64,000 nt of DNA. It comes from Bradyrhizobium sp. AZCC 2262. Its GTDB lineage: Bacteria > Pseudomonadota > Alphaproteobacteria > Rhizobiales > Xanthobacteraceae. The position numbers and the translations under genes are program-made. The notes below the pieces were generated by a model. That model did no database searches. It worked only from the letters and a program-made list of their open reading frames with translations, and had not been told where the DNA came from. Each line of letters opens with the position of its first letter. Positions within the stretch are counted from its first letter, which is position 1. Below are positions 26,806-34,803 of the stretch, piece after piece. The stretch lies in assembly GCF_036924535.1 (NCBI RefSeq), contig NZ_JAZHRT010000001.1:62001-126000 (forward strand), written 5' to 3'.

Positions 26806-28449
26806 ATGGCTGATTATTACCCGCTGATCGCACGCGCTATTGCCGGCCTGGACCCGAATGCTCCAGGCGAGAGCCGCCGTGCGCTCTATGAGCGGGCGCG
26901 CACCGCGCTGATCGCGCAGTTGCGCAGTGTTCAGCCGCCGCTTTCCGAATCCGAAATCACCCGCGAGCGGCTGTCGCTGGAAGAGGCCGTACGCAAGGTC
27001 GAATCGGAAGCCGCCCAGCGCGCCCGCGAGGCGAGCCGGCCCGCCAGCGCCGGTGGTCCCCCACGGGGCGGCGACGCTTTCCGTCGCGCCAATGCCCGGC
27101 CGCCGGAATCCGCAGCCCCTCCGGGCGGGCCGCCCGGACCGCCCGGACCGCCCGGCGCACAGCGCCCGCGTCCGCCGGCTCAACCCCCCTCGCGCGAGGC
27201 CCGTCCGCCGCTTGGCCAGGACGAACAACGCCTGCCGCGCAACCTGCGCCCCGATGCGCCGCCGCCCGGCGGGCCGCGTCCGCAGCCGCCGCAGGTTCCG
27301 ATGCAGGATGCCGTCCTGCCGCCGCCGCCCCCTCGCGGAAATGGTGGCCCCCGCCGCGGCCCCGAAAACGGCCTGCCGCCGCCGCCACCGCCCGGCATGC
27401 GCGGCTTCCGCGACATCGCCGCCGACGCCGACGATCTCGGCCGCGCTGCCGCCCAGGCCAACCGCGCCGCGCGAAAAACCTATGCCAACGTGCCGTCGCC
27501 CTCGCCGGAATTCGACCGGCTTGAGCCGAACATGGAAAACCGCGGCGCCGATCCCGACGCGCCCTACTCGTATGACGAATCGCTGGAGGAGGCCGACCGT
27601 TACGCGCTGCAGCCGTCGCAGCCGGCATCGCGTGAGCGCCCGCGGCTCTCGCAGGATCACGACCGCGAGCCAAAGAAGCGTGCCCGTGTCGGCACAGTGT
27701 TTCCGTTCAAGAGCGCGATTGCGGTCGGCATCGTGCTCATTCTGGTGGGCGCCGGCATCCTGTGGGGCCGGTCGGCAATCACGGCCGTGGGCGGCCTGTT
27801 CAAATCCTCGCAGGTGGCGGAAGCGCCAAAGGATCCGGCCGCACCGCAGTCGCGCCCGAAGATCCCCGATCGCGTCGGCCAGCCGTCGTCGAGCGAAAAC
27901 GTCGCGCCGGTGGCGCAGCGCGTCGTGCTGTATGACGAGGACCCGTCCGATCCCAAGGGCAAGCAATATGTCGGCTCGGTGATCTGGCGCACCGAACCGA
28001 TCAAGGCGAGCGGCAACCAGAAGCCGGATGTCGCCGTGCGCGCCGACATCGAGATTCCCGACCGCAAGTTCAAGATGACGATGTCGTTCCGCCGCAACAC
28101 CGATTCGTCGCTGCCGGCGAGTCACACAGCGGAACTGACCTTCATCCTGCCGCAGGATTTCTCCGGCGGTGGCGTCGGCAACGTGCCGGGCATTTTGATG
28201 AAGTCCAACGAGCAGGCGCGCGGCACGCCGCTGGCGGGCCTTGCCGTGAAAGTCACCGACGGCTTCTTCCTGGTCGGCCTCTCCAACGTCGATTCCGACC
28301 GCGTCCGCAATCTGCAGCTCCTGAAGGAGCGCTCCTGGTTCGACGTGCCGCTGGTCTACGTCAACCAGCGCCGCGCCATCATCGCGATCGAAAAGGGCTC
28401 CCCCGGCGAACGCGCGTTCAACGATGCGTTCGCGTTGTGGGGGGAATAG
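26806..28449 (+). CDS. Proline-rich single-pass membrane protein of unknown function
   Basis: A 547-residue protein in three parts. The N-terminal 85 residues are charged and helical (YYPLIARAIAGLDPNAPGES, then SLEEAVRKVESEAAQRARE). Residues about 85-215 are a low-complexity Pro/Gly/Arg region with PPGPPGPPGPPG and PPPPPP stretches. A membrane segment lies near 305-325 (SAIAVGIVLILVGAGILWG), followed by a globular domain: VVLYDEDPSDPKGKQYVGSV, FKMTMSFRRNTDSSLPASH, ELTFILPQDFSGGGVGNVPG and LVGLSNVDSDRVRN. I do not recognise a named family; the arrangement behind purA is, as far as I recall, shared by Bradyrhizobium relatives. Orientation of the C-terminal domain is probably periplasmic. Confidence 0.75.
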   Translation: MADYYPLIARAIAGLDPNAPGESRRALYERARTALIAQLRSVQPPLSESEITRERLSLEEAVRKVESEAAQRAREASRPASAGGPPRGGDAFRRANARPPESAAPPGGPPGPPGPPGAQRPRPPAQPPSREARPPLGQDEQRLPRNLRPDAPPPGGPRPQPPQVPMQDAVLPPPPPRGNGGPRRGPENGLPPPPPPGMRGFRDIAADADDLGRAAAQANRAARKTYANVPSPSPEFDRLEPNMENRGADPDAPYSYDESLEEADRYALQPSQPASRERPRLSQDHDREPKKRARVGTVFPFKSAIAVGIVLILVGAGILWGRSAITAVGGLFKSSQVAEAPKDPAAPQSRPKIPDRVGQPSSSENVAPVAQRVVLYDEDPSDPKGKQYVGSVIWRTEPIKASGNQKPDVAVRADIEIPDRKFKMTMSFRRNTDSSLPASHTAELTFILPQDFSGGGVGNVPGILMKSNEQARGTPLAGLAVKVTDGFFLVGLSNVDSDRVRNLQLLKERSWFDVPLVYVNQRRAIIAIEKGSPGERAFNDAFALWGE

Positions 28450-28640
28450 GCCTGGGGCGAGAGTAGCCGGAGCGCCGCGGATGCGCTCTCAAGCCTGAGC
28501 CGATCTCCGTTGAGCCAGGAGATCGCGCGCTAAATCGATCGCTGCGCGGCGTAGCGAAAAAGCCCAGCCAGAAAACAGCCTCGGCATTGCTCATCATCCG
28601 GCTGAGGCCGTTCGCGGTCGTCTTCGAGCGAAGCGACCAG

Positions 28641-28910
28641 TCACTCGGCGGTGGCGGCTCGCCTCCGTGCCGCGTGGTCGCGATCCATTACGGCACGGCA
28701 GCCCGGACTGACCTGCGCGCGGTTCCTGACCATGCAGGCGGTGATTCTCTGGACGTTGGGGACTTCATGGCCGCATAGCCGCAGAGCGTCGCCGGTGCAC
28801 ATCTGCTGCGCCTCCGACGAGAAGGCGGGATCTGGGCGTGCGGAAAGCGCCGTCGCCGCGACGCCGATGGCGAAGAGAAGTGCGATCCTGCTTGTATGAT
28901 GGAAAGTCAT
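28641..28910 (-). CDS. Small secreted protein with cysteine-rich repeat
   Basis: About 89 residues from the ATG at 28910 (an upstream start at 28925 is possible). A signal peptide (TSRIALLFAIGVAATALSA) is followed by MCTGDALRLCGHEVPN and ITACMVRNRAQVSPGCRAVM. The C-x7-C ... C-x11-C spacing resembles the Golgi-apparatus-protein-1 type cysteine-rich repeat seen in many small exported proteins of Bradyrhizobium. The C-terminus is Arg/Ala-rich. Function is unknown. Confidence 0.65.
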   Translation of the reverse strand: MTFHHTSRIALLFAIGVAATALSARPDPAFSSEAQQMCTGDALRLCGHEVPNVQRITACMVRNRAQVSPGCRAVMDRDHAARRRAATAE

Positions 28911-29679
28911 CGATGCGTTCCCCAAGGTTGCGCGCGGTGCTGGCCGCTATTCACTGGGGGCGCTGCACGCGGCTTGCGCTGCCGCACGCGTCATCCATCA
29001 CCGGGAAGTCACCCGGTGTGGTTGCTCGATCTCCGCCGATGTTCGAATCAAAAGTGCTGCGCCGCCCCGTTGCGAATTATGCGCCAATGCTGCGAAGCTG
29101 CAATGGCTTGCATCAACACTTTCCTAAACTGTTGCGTGCACGCCACTTCGAGCGAAGCGAGAGATGCGCGACAACGAAGTTTTGACGCTTGCGCATTTGC
29201 AAGGTTGGCGGGTTTCGAAGGAACGGATGCGGGTCGCTGGGTCTGCGTCCTCCGACCGCGATCGAACGGCGGCCTCCGCGACAGGTCCTGGATGGCCTCC
29301 GGAAGCGGACGTTGCCCGGCCCGGTTGCGCCCAGCGGGCCGGGCTCGCCTTCTGCGCCGCAAAACTCGGTAGAAATGCGGATAATCCCGGGTTCGAAACA
29401 ACCACCCGTTAGGGAAGACTGAGTACGATCGGTGGCTATTGCTCGCACCCGGCTCATTGCTTCGTTGGAGTGAAAAGGCTGCCGAAACCGGCCTTTCGAA
29501 TGGCGTTCAGATGCTTGTTCATTTCGCTGCCTATGGATCCACGAAGACCCCGGCCATCCCTGCGATGGCGCGGCCGCTGCTGGAAGCGTTCCAAACCGTG
29601 GGCGTGAGGGCATGATGCGAGCTGGCGGAACTGGGGTCATGCGGCGGGCCGGTACGATCCGTGCGGAGGTGGGATAGCC
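28911..29679. other. Long region with no supportable gene
   Basis: About 770 bases between the small secreted protein and the DUF2336 gene. Several frames are open on both strands, but none has a ribosome-binding site, a recognised motif or neighbour-like composition. A GGGTTCGAA sequence at 29391-29399 recalls a T-arm but has no cloverleaf around it. The right end must hold the promoter of the DUF2336 gene. The region may be decayed coding sequence. Confidence 0.45.
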
Positions 29680-30816
29680 ATGCCTGCCGCTTCGCCGGAT
29701 CTGCGCAAGGAATTGAACGGCGCCGAAGAGGATGGACCCGAGCACGATGCCCGGATCTTCGGCGAGGTGACGGACCTGTTCCTGTCCAATGTTGGTCGCC
29801 TCGGTGACTCGCAGATTGCAGCCGTCGATGGCGTGCTTGCCCACCTGGTCGAGCGGGTGGAAGCAGCGACCGTGACCCAGCTCAGCGAGGCCCTGTCCAC
29901 CATCGACCGGGCGCCGCGCCAGACCATCCGCAAGCTTGCGTTCCACGAACAGCCCCAGGTGGCCGCGCCAATTCTGAGACAGTCCAGCTGTCTGTCGGAT
30001 GCAGACCTGCTTGAAATCGTCAAAAGCCGCGGGCAGCAGCATATGCTGGCGATCTGCGACCGAAAGGCGCTCAACGAAGCGCTGACCGACGCGCTGATGA
30101 GATTTGGCGACGTCAACGTCTCCAACGCGCTCGCCCGGAACACAGGGGCGCGTTTCTCCGAATGCGGTTACGCGACGCTGGTGGGGCGGGCGGAGCGTGA
30201 TGAGGGGCTGGCGGAAAAGCTCGGCGTTCGCGTGGATATTCCCGGCAGCTTGCTGCGGGAGCTCATTGGCAAGGTTGCCGACGTGGTTCGCGCGCGGTTC
30301 CTGACAGCGCCGCGGCCTGTCGCGCGCCAGAAAACCCAAAATTCCGCCGCGGCCGCCGCCGCACAGGGCGGCGCGGCCCGCAAGGCGATCGACTACACCC
30401 AGGCGCAAAGCGAGGTCGTTGCGCTCAATCGCACCGGCAAGCTGAACGATTCACTCGTCAACCGGTTTGCGGTGAGGGGTGAATACGTCCTCGTGGTCGC
30501 AGCCCTTGCCTTGAAAGCCGACGTCAAGGTCGAGGCGATCGAACCCTTGCTCGAGCCCGACCGGGTGTATGGACTGATCGTCGCCTGCAAGGCCGCCCGG
30601 CTGACCTGGTCGACAACGACGATGATCGTCCGCAACCGGCCCAATTGCCCGCCATCCACCGATCGCGAGCTCGAACAATGCGTGGCGGTGTTTGAGTCCT
30701 TGCTGCTGTCGGTCGCGCAATGGACCATCCGGTTTGGGTCGGATCGGATTCTGGCAAAGAAGAACGAGCCGGCAGCGGCGCCGACGGCGGGCAAGAAGAT
30801 GAGCCAGCCTGCTTGA
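29680..30816 (+). CDS. DUF2336 domain-containing protein
   Basis: A 378-residue mostly helical protein of the alphaproteobacterial DUF2336 family. Family features are the N-terminal RIFGEVTDLFLSNVGRLGDSQ, repeated helical units such as APILRQSSCLSDADLLEIVKS and QQHMLAICDRKALNEALTDAL, and the internal HEAT-like character. An Ala-rich linker (residues about 215-230) precedes a C-terminal helical domain with YVLVVAALALKADVKVEAIEPLL. Function is unknown; some relatives are linked to cell-envelope or regulatory roles. GGTGGGAT precedes the ATG. Confidence 0.82.
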   Translation: MPAASPDLRKELNGAEEDGPEHDARIFGEVTDLFLSNVGRLGDSQIAAVDGVLAHLVERVEAATVTQLSEALSTIDRAPRQTIRKLAFHEQPQVAAPILRQSSCLSDADLLEIVKSRGQQHMLAICDRKALNEALTDALMRFGDVNVSNALARNTGARFSECGYATLVGRAERDEGLAEKLGVRVDIPGSLLRELIGKVADVVRARFLTAPRPVARQKTQNSAAAAAAQGGAARKAIDYTQAQSEVVALNRTGKLNDSLVNRFAVRGEYVLVVAALALKADVKVEAIEPLLEPDRVYGLIVACKAARLTWSTTTMIVRNRPNCPPSTDRELEQCVAVFESLLLSVAQWTIRFGSDRILAKKNEPAAAPTAGKKMSQPA

Positions 30817-30988
30817 CGTCGGCTTCAGCATCAAAGGCCGCCTGCCCCTTGACTCCGCCCTGACTGGATTTGAAATTGCTTACGGCCAGAGCGCTGTCGA
30901 GATCGGATCTTGTCTGGTCACGGAACCACGCGGTTGATCCGATGGTGAGTCTTTTTTCTCGATCCATAGGCTCAACGCAGAGGTCGCC

Positions 30989-31411
30989 ATGAAACGCTAT
31001 CTGATCTTCGGAGCCATCGGCCCGTTCGTCGGCGGATTTTTGATGCTGTTCGCGACCACGGTGGCCTCGGGCTACTGGAACGACACCAGCTGGTCGGAGA
31101 TCGGAAAATTCCTCGGCGCGTTCTTCAAGACGCTGCAATACAGCTATCTGTTCGGCATCGTGCCGGCGCTGATGGTCGGCGCCATCGACGATATTCTCTC
31201 TCACTTCAAGCGGATTTCTCCCGTGGCGCGGACGCTGATCCTGGGCGCCATCGGCTTTGCCGCCGCCTCGTTGCTCTATGGCTCCCGCGGGCCGGATACC
31301 GGCGTGATGCAGTTTGTGCTCTACGGCATCGTCGGCCTGGTGCCCGCGATGTTGTCGTCCTGGCTGACCCACAAATATGCCGACACGCCGCAGCCGGCGC
31401 ATTCGACTTGA
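30989..31411 (+). CDS. Hypothetical integral membrane protein (DUF5413-like)
   Basis: A 140-residue protein with four membrane helices: residues 4-24 (YLIFGAIGPFVGGFLMLFAT), 50-70 (SYLFGIVPALMVGAIDDIL), 80-98 (ARTLILGAIGFAAASLLYG) and 108-128. It resembles small Bradyrhizobium/Rhodopseudomonas membrane proteins grouped as DUF5413, an assignment made from memory. AGAGGTCGCC lies before the ATG. It is a single gene followed by a palindromic repeat. Function is unknown. Confidence 0.7.
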   Translation: MKRYLIFGAIGPFVGGFLMLFATTVASGYWNDTSWSEIGKFLGAFFKTLQYSYLFGIVPALMVGAIDDILSHFKRISPVARTLILGAIGFAAASLLYGSRGPDTGVMQFVLYGIVGLVPAMLSSWLTHKYADTPQPAHST

Positions 31412-31423
31412 GCGATATAGAGC

Positions 31424-31503
31424 GTAGGATGGGTAGAGCGAAGCGAAACCCGTCACCTTTTGCACCGGCATTGATGGGTATCGTTTCGGTCGACCCATCC
31501 TGC
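31424..31503. repeat. Interspersed palindromic repeat (GTAGGATGGGT...ACCCATCCTGC)
   Basis: GTAGGATGGGTAGAGCGAAG at the left is complemented by GACCCATCCTGC at the right, with internal CGAAACCCGTC and GATGGGTATCGTTTCG also pairing. It lies 13 bp after the stop of the DUF5413-like gene. Confidence 0.7.
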
Positions 31504-31561
31504 GGGCTGCTTGAAAATTGAATCCGAAAACCTTCTCGCCGGGACCAGCCGACTACGCAAC

Positions 31562-31587
31562 AAAAACGGCGGACCTTTCGGCCCGCC
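31562..31587 (-). terminator. Intrinsic terminator for the GCG_CRPN gene
   Basis: On the minus strand GGCGGGCC-GAAA-GGTCCGCC forms a stem (one mismatch or wobble) followed by GTTTTTG. It lies about 140 bp after the stop of the small secreted protein gene at 31730-31978, the only minus-strand gene in reach. Confidence 0.6.
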
Positions 31588-31729
31588 GCTCATGCGCATG
31601 TGATTGCAATACGCGTTACGTGATTGAAAGCCCCGAGCCCGCCGCGGTTTATGCTTGAATTCTAGATTGTTTTCGCAGCCGATCTATCCGGTAAAACCCG
31701 GGGGCGGAGACGGGTTTGCCGATCGCGCG

Positions 31730-31978
31730 TCAGGTCCCGTTGGCGCGGCAGCGGCCGTAGGGGCCGGGGTACCAGCCGCGCGGGCAGGCGTGCGCGGCCG
31801 GGTTGACGTAGTTGCGGCGGCAGCCGCCATAGGGGCCGCGGTGCCAGCCACGGCCGCATCCGCCGGCGACCTCGATGACGTTCCTATCGGTCGCGGGCGC
31901 GAGCGGTGCCAGCGGCATCGCGTTGGCGCCTGTGACCATCATGCCGAAAACGAAAGCGGTGGCGATCAGCCTGTTCAT
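31730..31978 (-). CDS. Small secreted GCG_CRPN-type protein
   Basis: An 82-residue exported protein: signal peptide MNRLIATAFVFGMMVTGANA, then EVAGGCGRGWHRGPYGGCRRN and CPRGWYPGPYGRC. The GCGxGWHRGPxGGCR motif followed by a second C-P-x-G-W-x-x-G-P-x-G-R-C repeat is the GCG_CRPN-prefix family of small proteins common in Bradyrhizobiaceae. Its role is unknown; the paired cysteines suggest disulfides. GGGAGAG precedes the ATG. The upstream gene at 32015 is on the same strand, so both may share a transcript. Confidence 0.72.
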   Translation of the reverse strand: MNRLIATAFVFGMMVTGANAMPLAPLAPATDRNVIEVAGGCGRGWHRGPYGGCRRNYVNPAAHACPRGWYPGPYGRCRANGT

Positions 31979-32014
31979 AAAATCTCTCCCGATATGCTCA
32001 GTGGGATATTGCCA

Positions 32015-32254
32015 TCAGCCGCCGGCGAACGCGATGCCGCTGCGGACCTCGCCGATCGCCTGGTCGATCAACTGCAGCGCGCGTTCGCGGTGGCCGCCCT
32101 TGTTCGGCGTCGCGGCGGCGAGTTCGGCGCGGGCCGATTGCAACAGGCCGATGCTGGCGGTCATGTGCGGCTGCGCGCCGATGGCGTAGCCGATGCCGAT
32201 GCTGGCGGCGATCGCGGTCCCGAGCAGCGCCTTGCGGGCGAAGGGTGTCGTCAT
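32015..32254 (-). CDS. Small hypothetical exported or membrane-anchored protein
   Basis: A 79-residue protein starting MTTPFARKALLGTAIAASIG, where residues 8-26 form a signal or anchor helix. The remainder is helical: SIGLLQSARAELAAATPNKG then RERALQLIDQAIGEVRSGI. The pattern of a short helical hairpin with HRERALQLIDQAI is seen in small secreted rhizobial proteins of unknown role. The ATG has GGAG directly before it and GAGG further upstream. Divergent from the AraC-type regulator. Confidence 0.6.
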   Translation of the reverse strand: MTTPFARKALLGTAIAASIGIGYAIGAQPHMTASIGLLQSARAELAAATPNKGGHRERALQLIDQAIGEVRSGIAFAGG

Positions 32255-32512
32255 CTCCTGGTCTCCTCTGAAGTTTTCCAATACGGGCCATTCCGGATGC
32301 GGAATGCGGCAACTCCCGGCGGCCGCTGCCGCCGCACGGATAAGGCCGGTCGCAGGCGGTGTCTTGGACTGGCGGGCGCTCGAAGATCGGGGATTGGACT
32401 GTCCGGCGCTGTTTTCTTCACGGCGGCGTGTTGCTAGGCTCGGTACGCCCTTCAGCCGGTGTTCATCCGGCCGTGGCCAGACTGTACTGCCTGCCATCAG
32501 AACTCCCCGCCA

Positions 32513-33475
32513 ATGCCCGTCCTCAAGAAAATGCTGTCGACCGACATGCTGCCTCAGGGCCTGAGCGAGCGGCAGCGCTTCATGTTTTTCGCCGAGCTGT
32601 TCGAGCATTTCTCCAACACCGGCGAACTCGATCCGGCCGAGGACGTGCCGTTTCGCGCCGAGATGAATTCGATCCATGTCGGCACCACCATGCTCGGCCG
32701 CTGCGACGGCACCTTCACCACGGTGCGGCGCGAGAGGCGCCAGGTGCTGGCGACCAATGACGACCGCTACTGCCTGGCGCGCAACACCGGCAGCCATGAG
32801 TCCCGCGTCACCCATCGCGGCCGCGAATTCGTGATGCGGCCGGGCTCGATGGCGCTGCTCAAGCTCGACGAGCCGTTCTTCGCCGCCGACGGCATGAACG
32901 AAAAGCGCTTCACCAACGTGCACCTGCCGATGGTGACGCTGAAGGCGATGGTGGCTGATGTCGACGATCTGGTCGGCCGCGAGCTCGAGCCGGGTGGGGC
33001 GCTGTCGCTGGCGATGGATTACAGCGATCTGTTGCTGCGCCATCCGGGCGCCGTCGACGAGGCGGGCGTTGCCATTGCAGGCCATCTGATGGATCTGGCG
33101 GCGCTCGGCCTCGGCGCGCGCAGCGATGTCGCTGGGGCCGCCCGGCGCGGCGGCGTGCGCGCGGTGCGGCTGAAGGCCGTGCTGATGATTTTGGAAAAGC
33201 GTTTTGCGGAGCCGGATTTTTCCGCGCAGAAACTTGCCGCCGCCGCAGGTCTGTCCGAGCGCTATGTCAACGAATTGCTCTATGAAGCCGGCGCCAGCTT
33301 CACCCTGCGGCTGCTGGAATTGCGGCTGCGCAAGGCGGCGGACCTGCTGGCGCATGCCGGCGAGCGGCGCATCAGCGACATCGCCTTCGATTGCGGCTTC
33401 AACGATCTGTCTTATTTCAACCGCTGCTTCCGCCGCCGCTTCGGCCTGACGCCGACGGCGGCGCGGGGGAGGTAA
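32513..33475 (+). CDS. AraC family transcriptional regulator
   Basis: About 320 residues. The C-terminal AraC/XylS DNA-binding domain has two helix-turn-helices: FSAQKLAAAAGLSERYVNELLYEAG (about 237-261) and ERRISDIAFDCGFNDLSYFNRCFRRRFGLTP (about 283-313). The N-terminal 200 residues (HVGTTMLGRCDGTFTTVRRE, RVTHRGREFVMRPGSMALLKLDE) resemble the AraC-binding-like sensor of ArbR/FeaR-type regulators. The ATG at 32513 gives a natural start; the frame is open 18 codons upstream without a ribosome-binding site. The target is unknown; the divergent small exported protein is a candidate. Confidence 0.85.
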   Translation: MPVLKKMLSTDMLPQGLSERQRFMFFAELFEHFSNTGELDPAEDVPFRAEMNSIHVGTTMLGRCDGTFTTVRRERRQVLATNDDRYCLARNTGSHESRVTHRGREFVMRPGSMALLKLDEPFFAADGMNEKRFTNVHLPMVTLKAMVADVDDLVGRELEPGGALSLAMDYSDLLLRHPGAVDEAGVAIAGHLMDLAALGLGARSDVAGAARRGGVRAVRLKAVLMILEKRFAEPDFSAQKLAAAAGLSERYVNELLYEAGASFTLRLLELRLRKAADLLAHAGERRISDIAFDCGFNDLSYFNRCFRRRFGLTPTAARGR

Positions 33476-33531
33476 AGCGTTTTCAAGCGAAGTGGAAACC
33501 GGTTCGCGTGAAGAAAACGCGCCAAAATCAA
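33476..33531. repeat. Interspersed repeat, left copy of an inverted pair
   Basis: AGCGTTTTCAAGCGAAGTGG and CCGGTTCGCGTGAAGAAAAC follow one another immediately after the AraC-type gene's stop codon. The reverse complement is found at 34181-34233 with only a few changes. The two copies flank the DUF4112 gene. Confidence 0.75.
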
Positions 33532-33594
33532 AGGCCTTGAAAGCGAAAGCGATATTTTGACGCAACTTGCAGCTCGCATTCGCGTTACCATCTG

Positions 33595-34131
33595 ATGGCC
33601 ATGACAAACGACGATATTTTCACGCCGCCGCGTTCACGTTCCGGGCAGTCTTCCCGGACGCGCACGGTCGGGCGCGGCCCAGTCATCGACCAAGAGGGGC
33701 GCGAAATCCCCGAAGGCCCGCTGCACACGCAGTTCGAAGGTTTCCGGTTCGATTTCGGTCATTCCGCCGCCAATCCGTTCGGCGATCTGACGCGCGAGCA
33801 ACGGCTGGCGCGGCTCGATGCCATCGCCAAATTGCTGGATGTCGCCTTCATCGTACCCGGCACCAAGTTCCGCTACGGCATCGACGGGCTGATCGGCCTG
33901 ATCCCCGTGGTCGGCGACATCATCACGACCGCGATTTCGCTGTGGGTGGTGCGCGAGGCGCGTGCGCTCGGGGCGCCCTGGCACATCACAGCGCGGATGC
34001 TTGCCAACGTCGCGGTTGACGGCGTGGTCGGCATGGTGCCGGTCGCGGGCGACGCCTTCGACGTCATGTTCCGCGCCAACGTCCGCAACGTGCGCATGCT
34101 CAAGCGCTGGCTCGACAAGCAGCCGCGCTAA
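33595..34131 (+). CDS. DUF4112 domain-containing protein
   Basis: A 178-residue protein with the DUF4112 core at about residues 75-170: AKLLDVAFIVPGTKFRYGIDGLIGLIPVVGD, a membrane-like segment IITTAISLWVVREARALGAP, and VDGVVGMVPVAGDAFDVMFRANVRN. The repeated GLIPVVGD / GMVPVAGD motifs mark the family, whose function is unknown. The N-terminal 70 residues are polar. The stop codon TAA overlaps the first bases of a perfect 20-bp inverted repeat, and the whole gene lies between inverted copies of a 50-bp repeat. Confidence 0.82.
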   Translation: MAMTNDDIFTPPRSRSGQSSRTRTVGRGPVIDQEGREIPEGPLHTQFEGFRFDFGHSAANPFGDLTREQRLARLDAIAKLLDVAFIVPGTKFRYGIDGLIGLIPVVGDIITTAISLWVVREARALGAPWHITARMLANVAVDGVVGMVPVAGDAFDVMFRANVRNVRMLKRWLDKQPR

Positions 34132-34172
34132 AGCATTATCGGTTCTGATTACATCAGAACCGATAATGCTTT
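34130..34172. repeat. Perfect 20-bp inverted repeat at the DUF4112 stop codon
   Basis: AAAGCATTATCGGTTCTGAT (34130-34149) and its exact complement (34153-34172) are separated by only 3 bases (TAC). The first two bases belong to the TAA stop. The hairpin would be extremely stable and probably ends or protects the transcript. Confidence 0.85.
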
Positions 34173-34180
34173 AGATTCTT

Positions 34181-34233
34181 GTTTTGACGCCGTTTTCTTC
34201 ACGCGAACCGGTACCCACTTCGCTCGAAAACGC
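34181..34233. repeat. Interspersed repeat, right copy of an inverted pair
   Basis: GTTTTGACGCCGTTTTCTTC and ACGCGAACCGGTACCCACTT then CGCTCGAAAACGCT; read on the minus strand this matches the copy at 33476-33531 closely. Confidence 0.75.
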
Positions 34234-34240
34234 TACAACG

Positions 34241-34267
34241 AAAACGCCCCCGGCGACGATCGCCGGG
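34241..34267 (-). terminator. Intrinsic terminator for the 34294-34578 gene
   Basis: Minus-strand CCCGGCGA-TCG-TCGCCGGG forms a perfect 8-bp stem, continued by GGCGTTTTCG. It lies 26 bp after the stop of the small hypothetical gene. Confidence 0.6.
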
Positions 34268-34293
34268 AGCGCGCTGTTTGACAATATAGAGGC

Positions 34294-34578
34294 TTAGGCC
34301 GCGTCGGCCTTGTCTTCGGCGCTGGCGGGTGCGCGCGGACGGCGCGGCAGCGGGAAGGCTTCGCTTTCATAGAGCGAGCGGATGCCGCTCTGGTCGAAGC
34401 GGGCTTCCTCGACCTGCAGGTAGGCGCCATTCAGCGAGTCCGCCGGCAGCTCCTCGATCGCGAAGCGAACTGCTTCGGCCGCGGTGCCAAAACGCCGATA
34501 GGCAAAGCCAGCCCGCTTCTTCTTGCGGATCGCGGCGGGAAACAGTTCGGCGGCGGTGTTGTAGCTGAAGGGACGCAT
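34294..34578 (-). CDS. Small hypothetical protein
   Basis: A 94-residue basic/acidic mixed protein starting MRPFSYNTAAELFPAAIRKK. The core RFGTAAEAVRFAIEELPADSLNGAYLQVEEARFD reads as a helix-strand unit, and the C-terminus is Arg/Pro then Asp/Ala-rich. It is followed by a good intrinsic terminator. GAGGT lies eight bases before the ATG. Similar short proteins with FxxAAEAVRFAIE are frequent in Bradyrhizobium as far as I recall; no function is known. Confidence 0.62.
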   Translation of the reverse strand: MRPFSYNTAAELFPAAIRKKKRAGFAYRRFGTAAEAVRFAIEELPADSLNGAYLQVEEARFDQSGIRSLYESEAFPLPRRPRAPASAEDKADAA

Positions 34579-34803
34579 GGACGGTGACCTCAATCTTTTT
34601 CGGCTCTTGCGTGTGAGCAATGGGGATTGGATGACGGTGGGGCCACAGTTGCGGGCCGCGCCGTGCACGTCATTTCGCTCCCTAATATAAGCTTCTTTGA
34701 CAAAAATGCGACCCCTGAAGCCATCGATCGGGGGTGATAATGAATCCACGCATAGCTACCGGGAACACAAATTAATTCAAGTTATTTCAATGGTTTATTT
34801 GGC

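Noticed and set aside
25472..26833. Minus-strand open frame of 453 codons
   Set aside because: Exact antisense of purA, which is unambiguous.
26767..28125. Minus-strand open frame of 452 codons
   Set aside because: Antisense of the proline-rich membrane protein; the Gly/Arg-rich composition mirrors its Pro codons.
29380..29420. GGGTTCGAA resembling a tRNA T-arm
   Set aside because: No acceptor or anticodon arm can be drawn around it.
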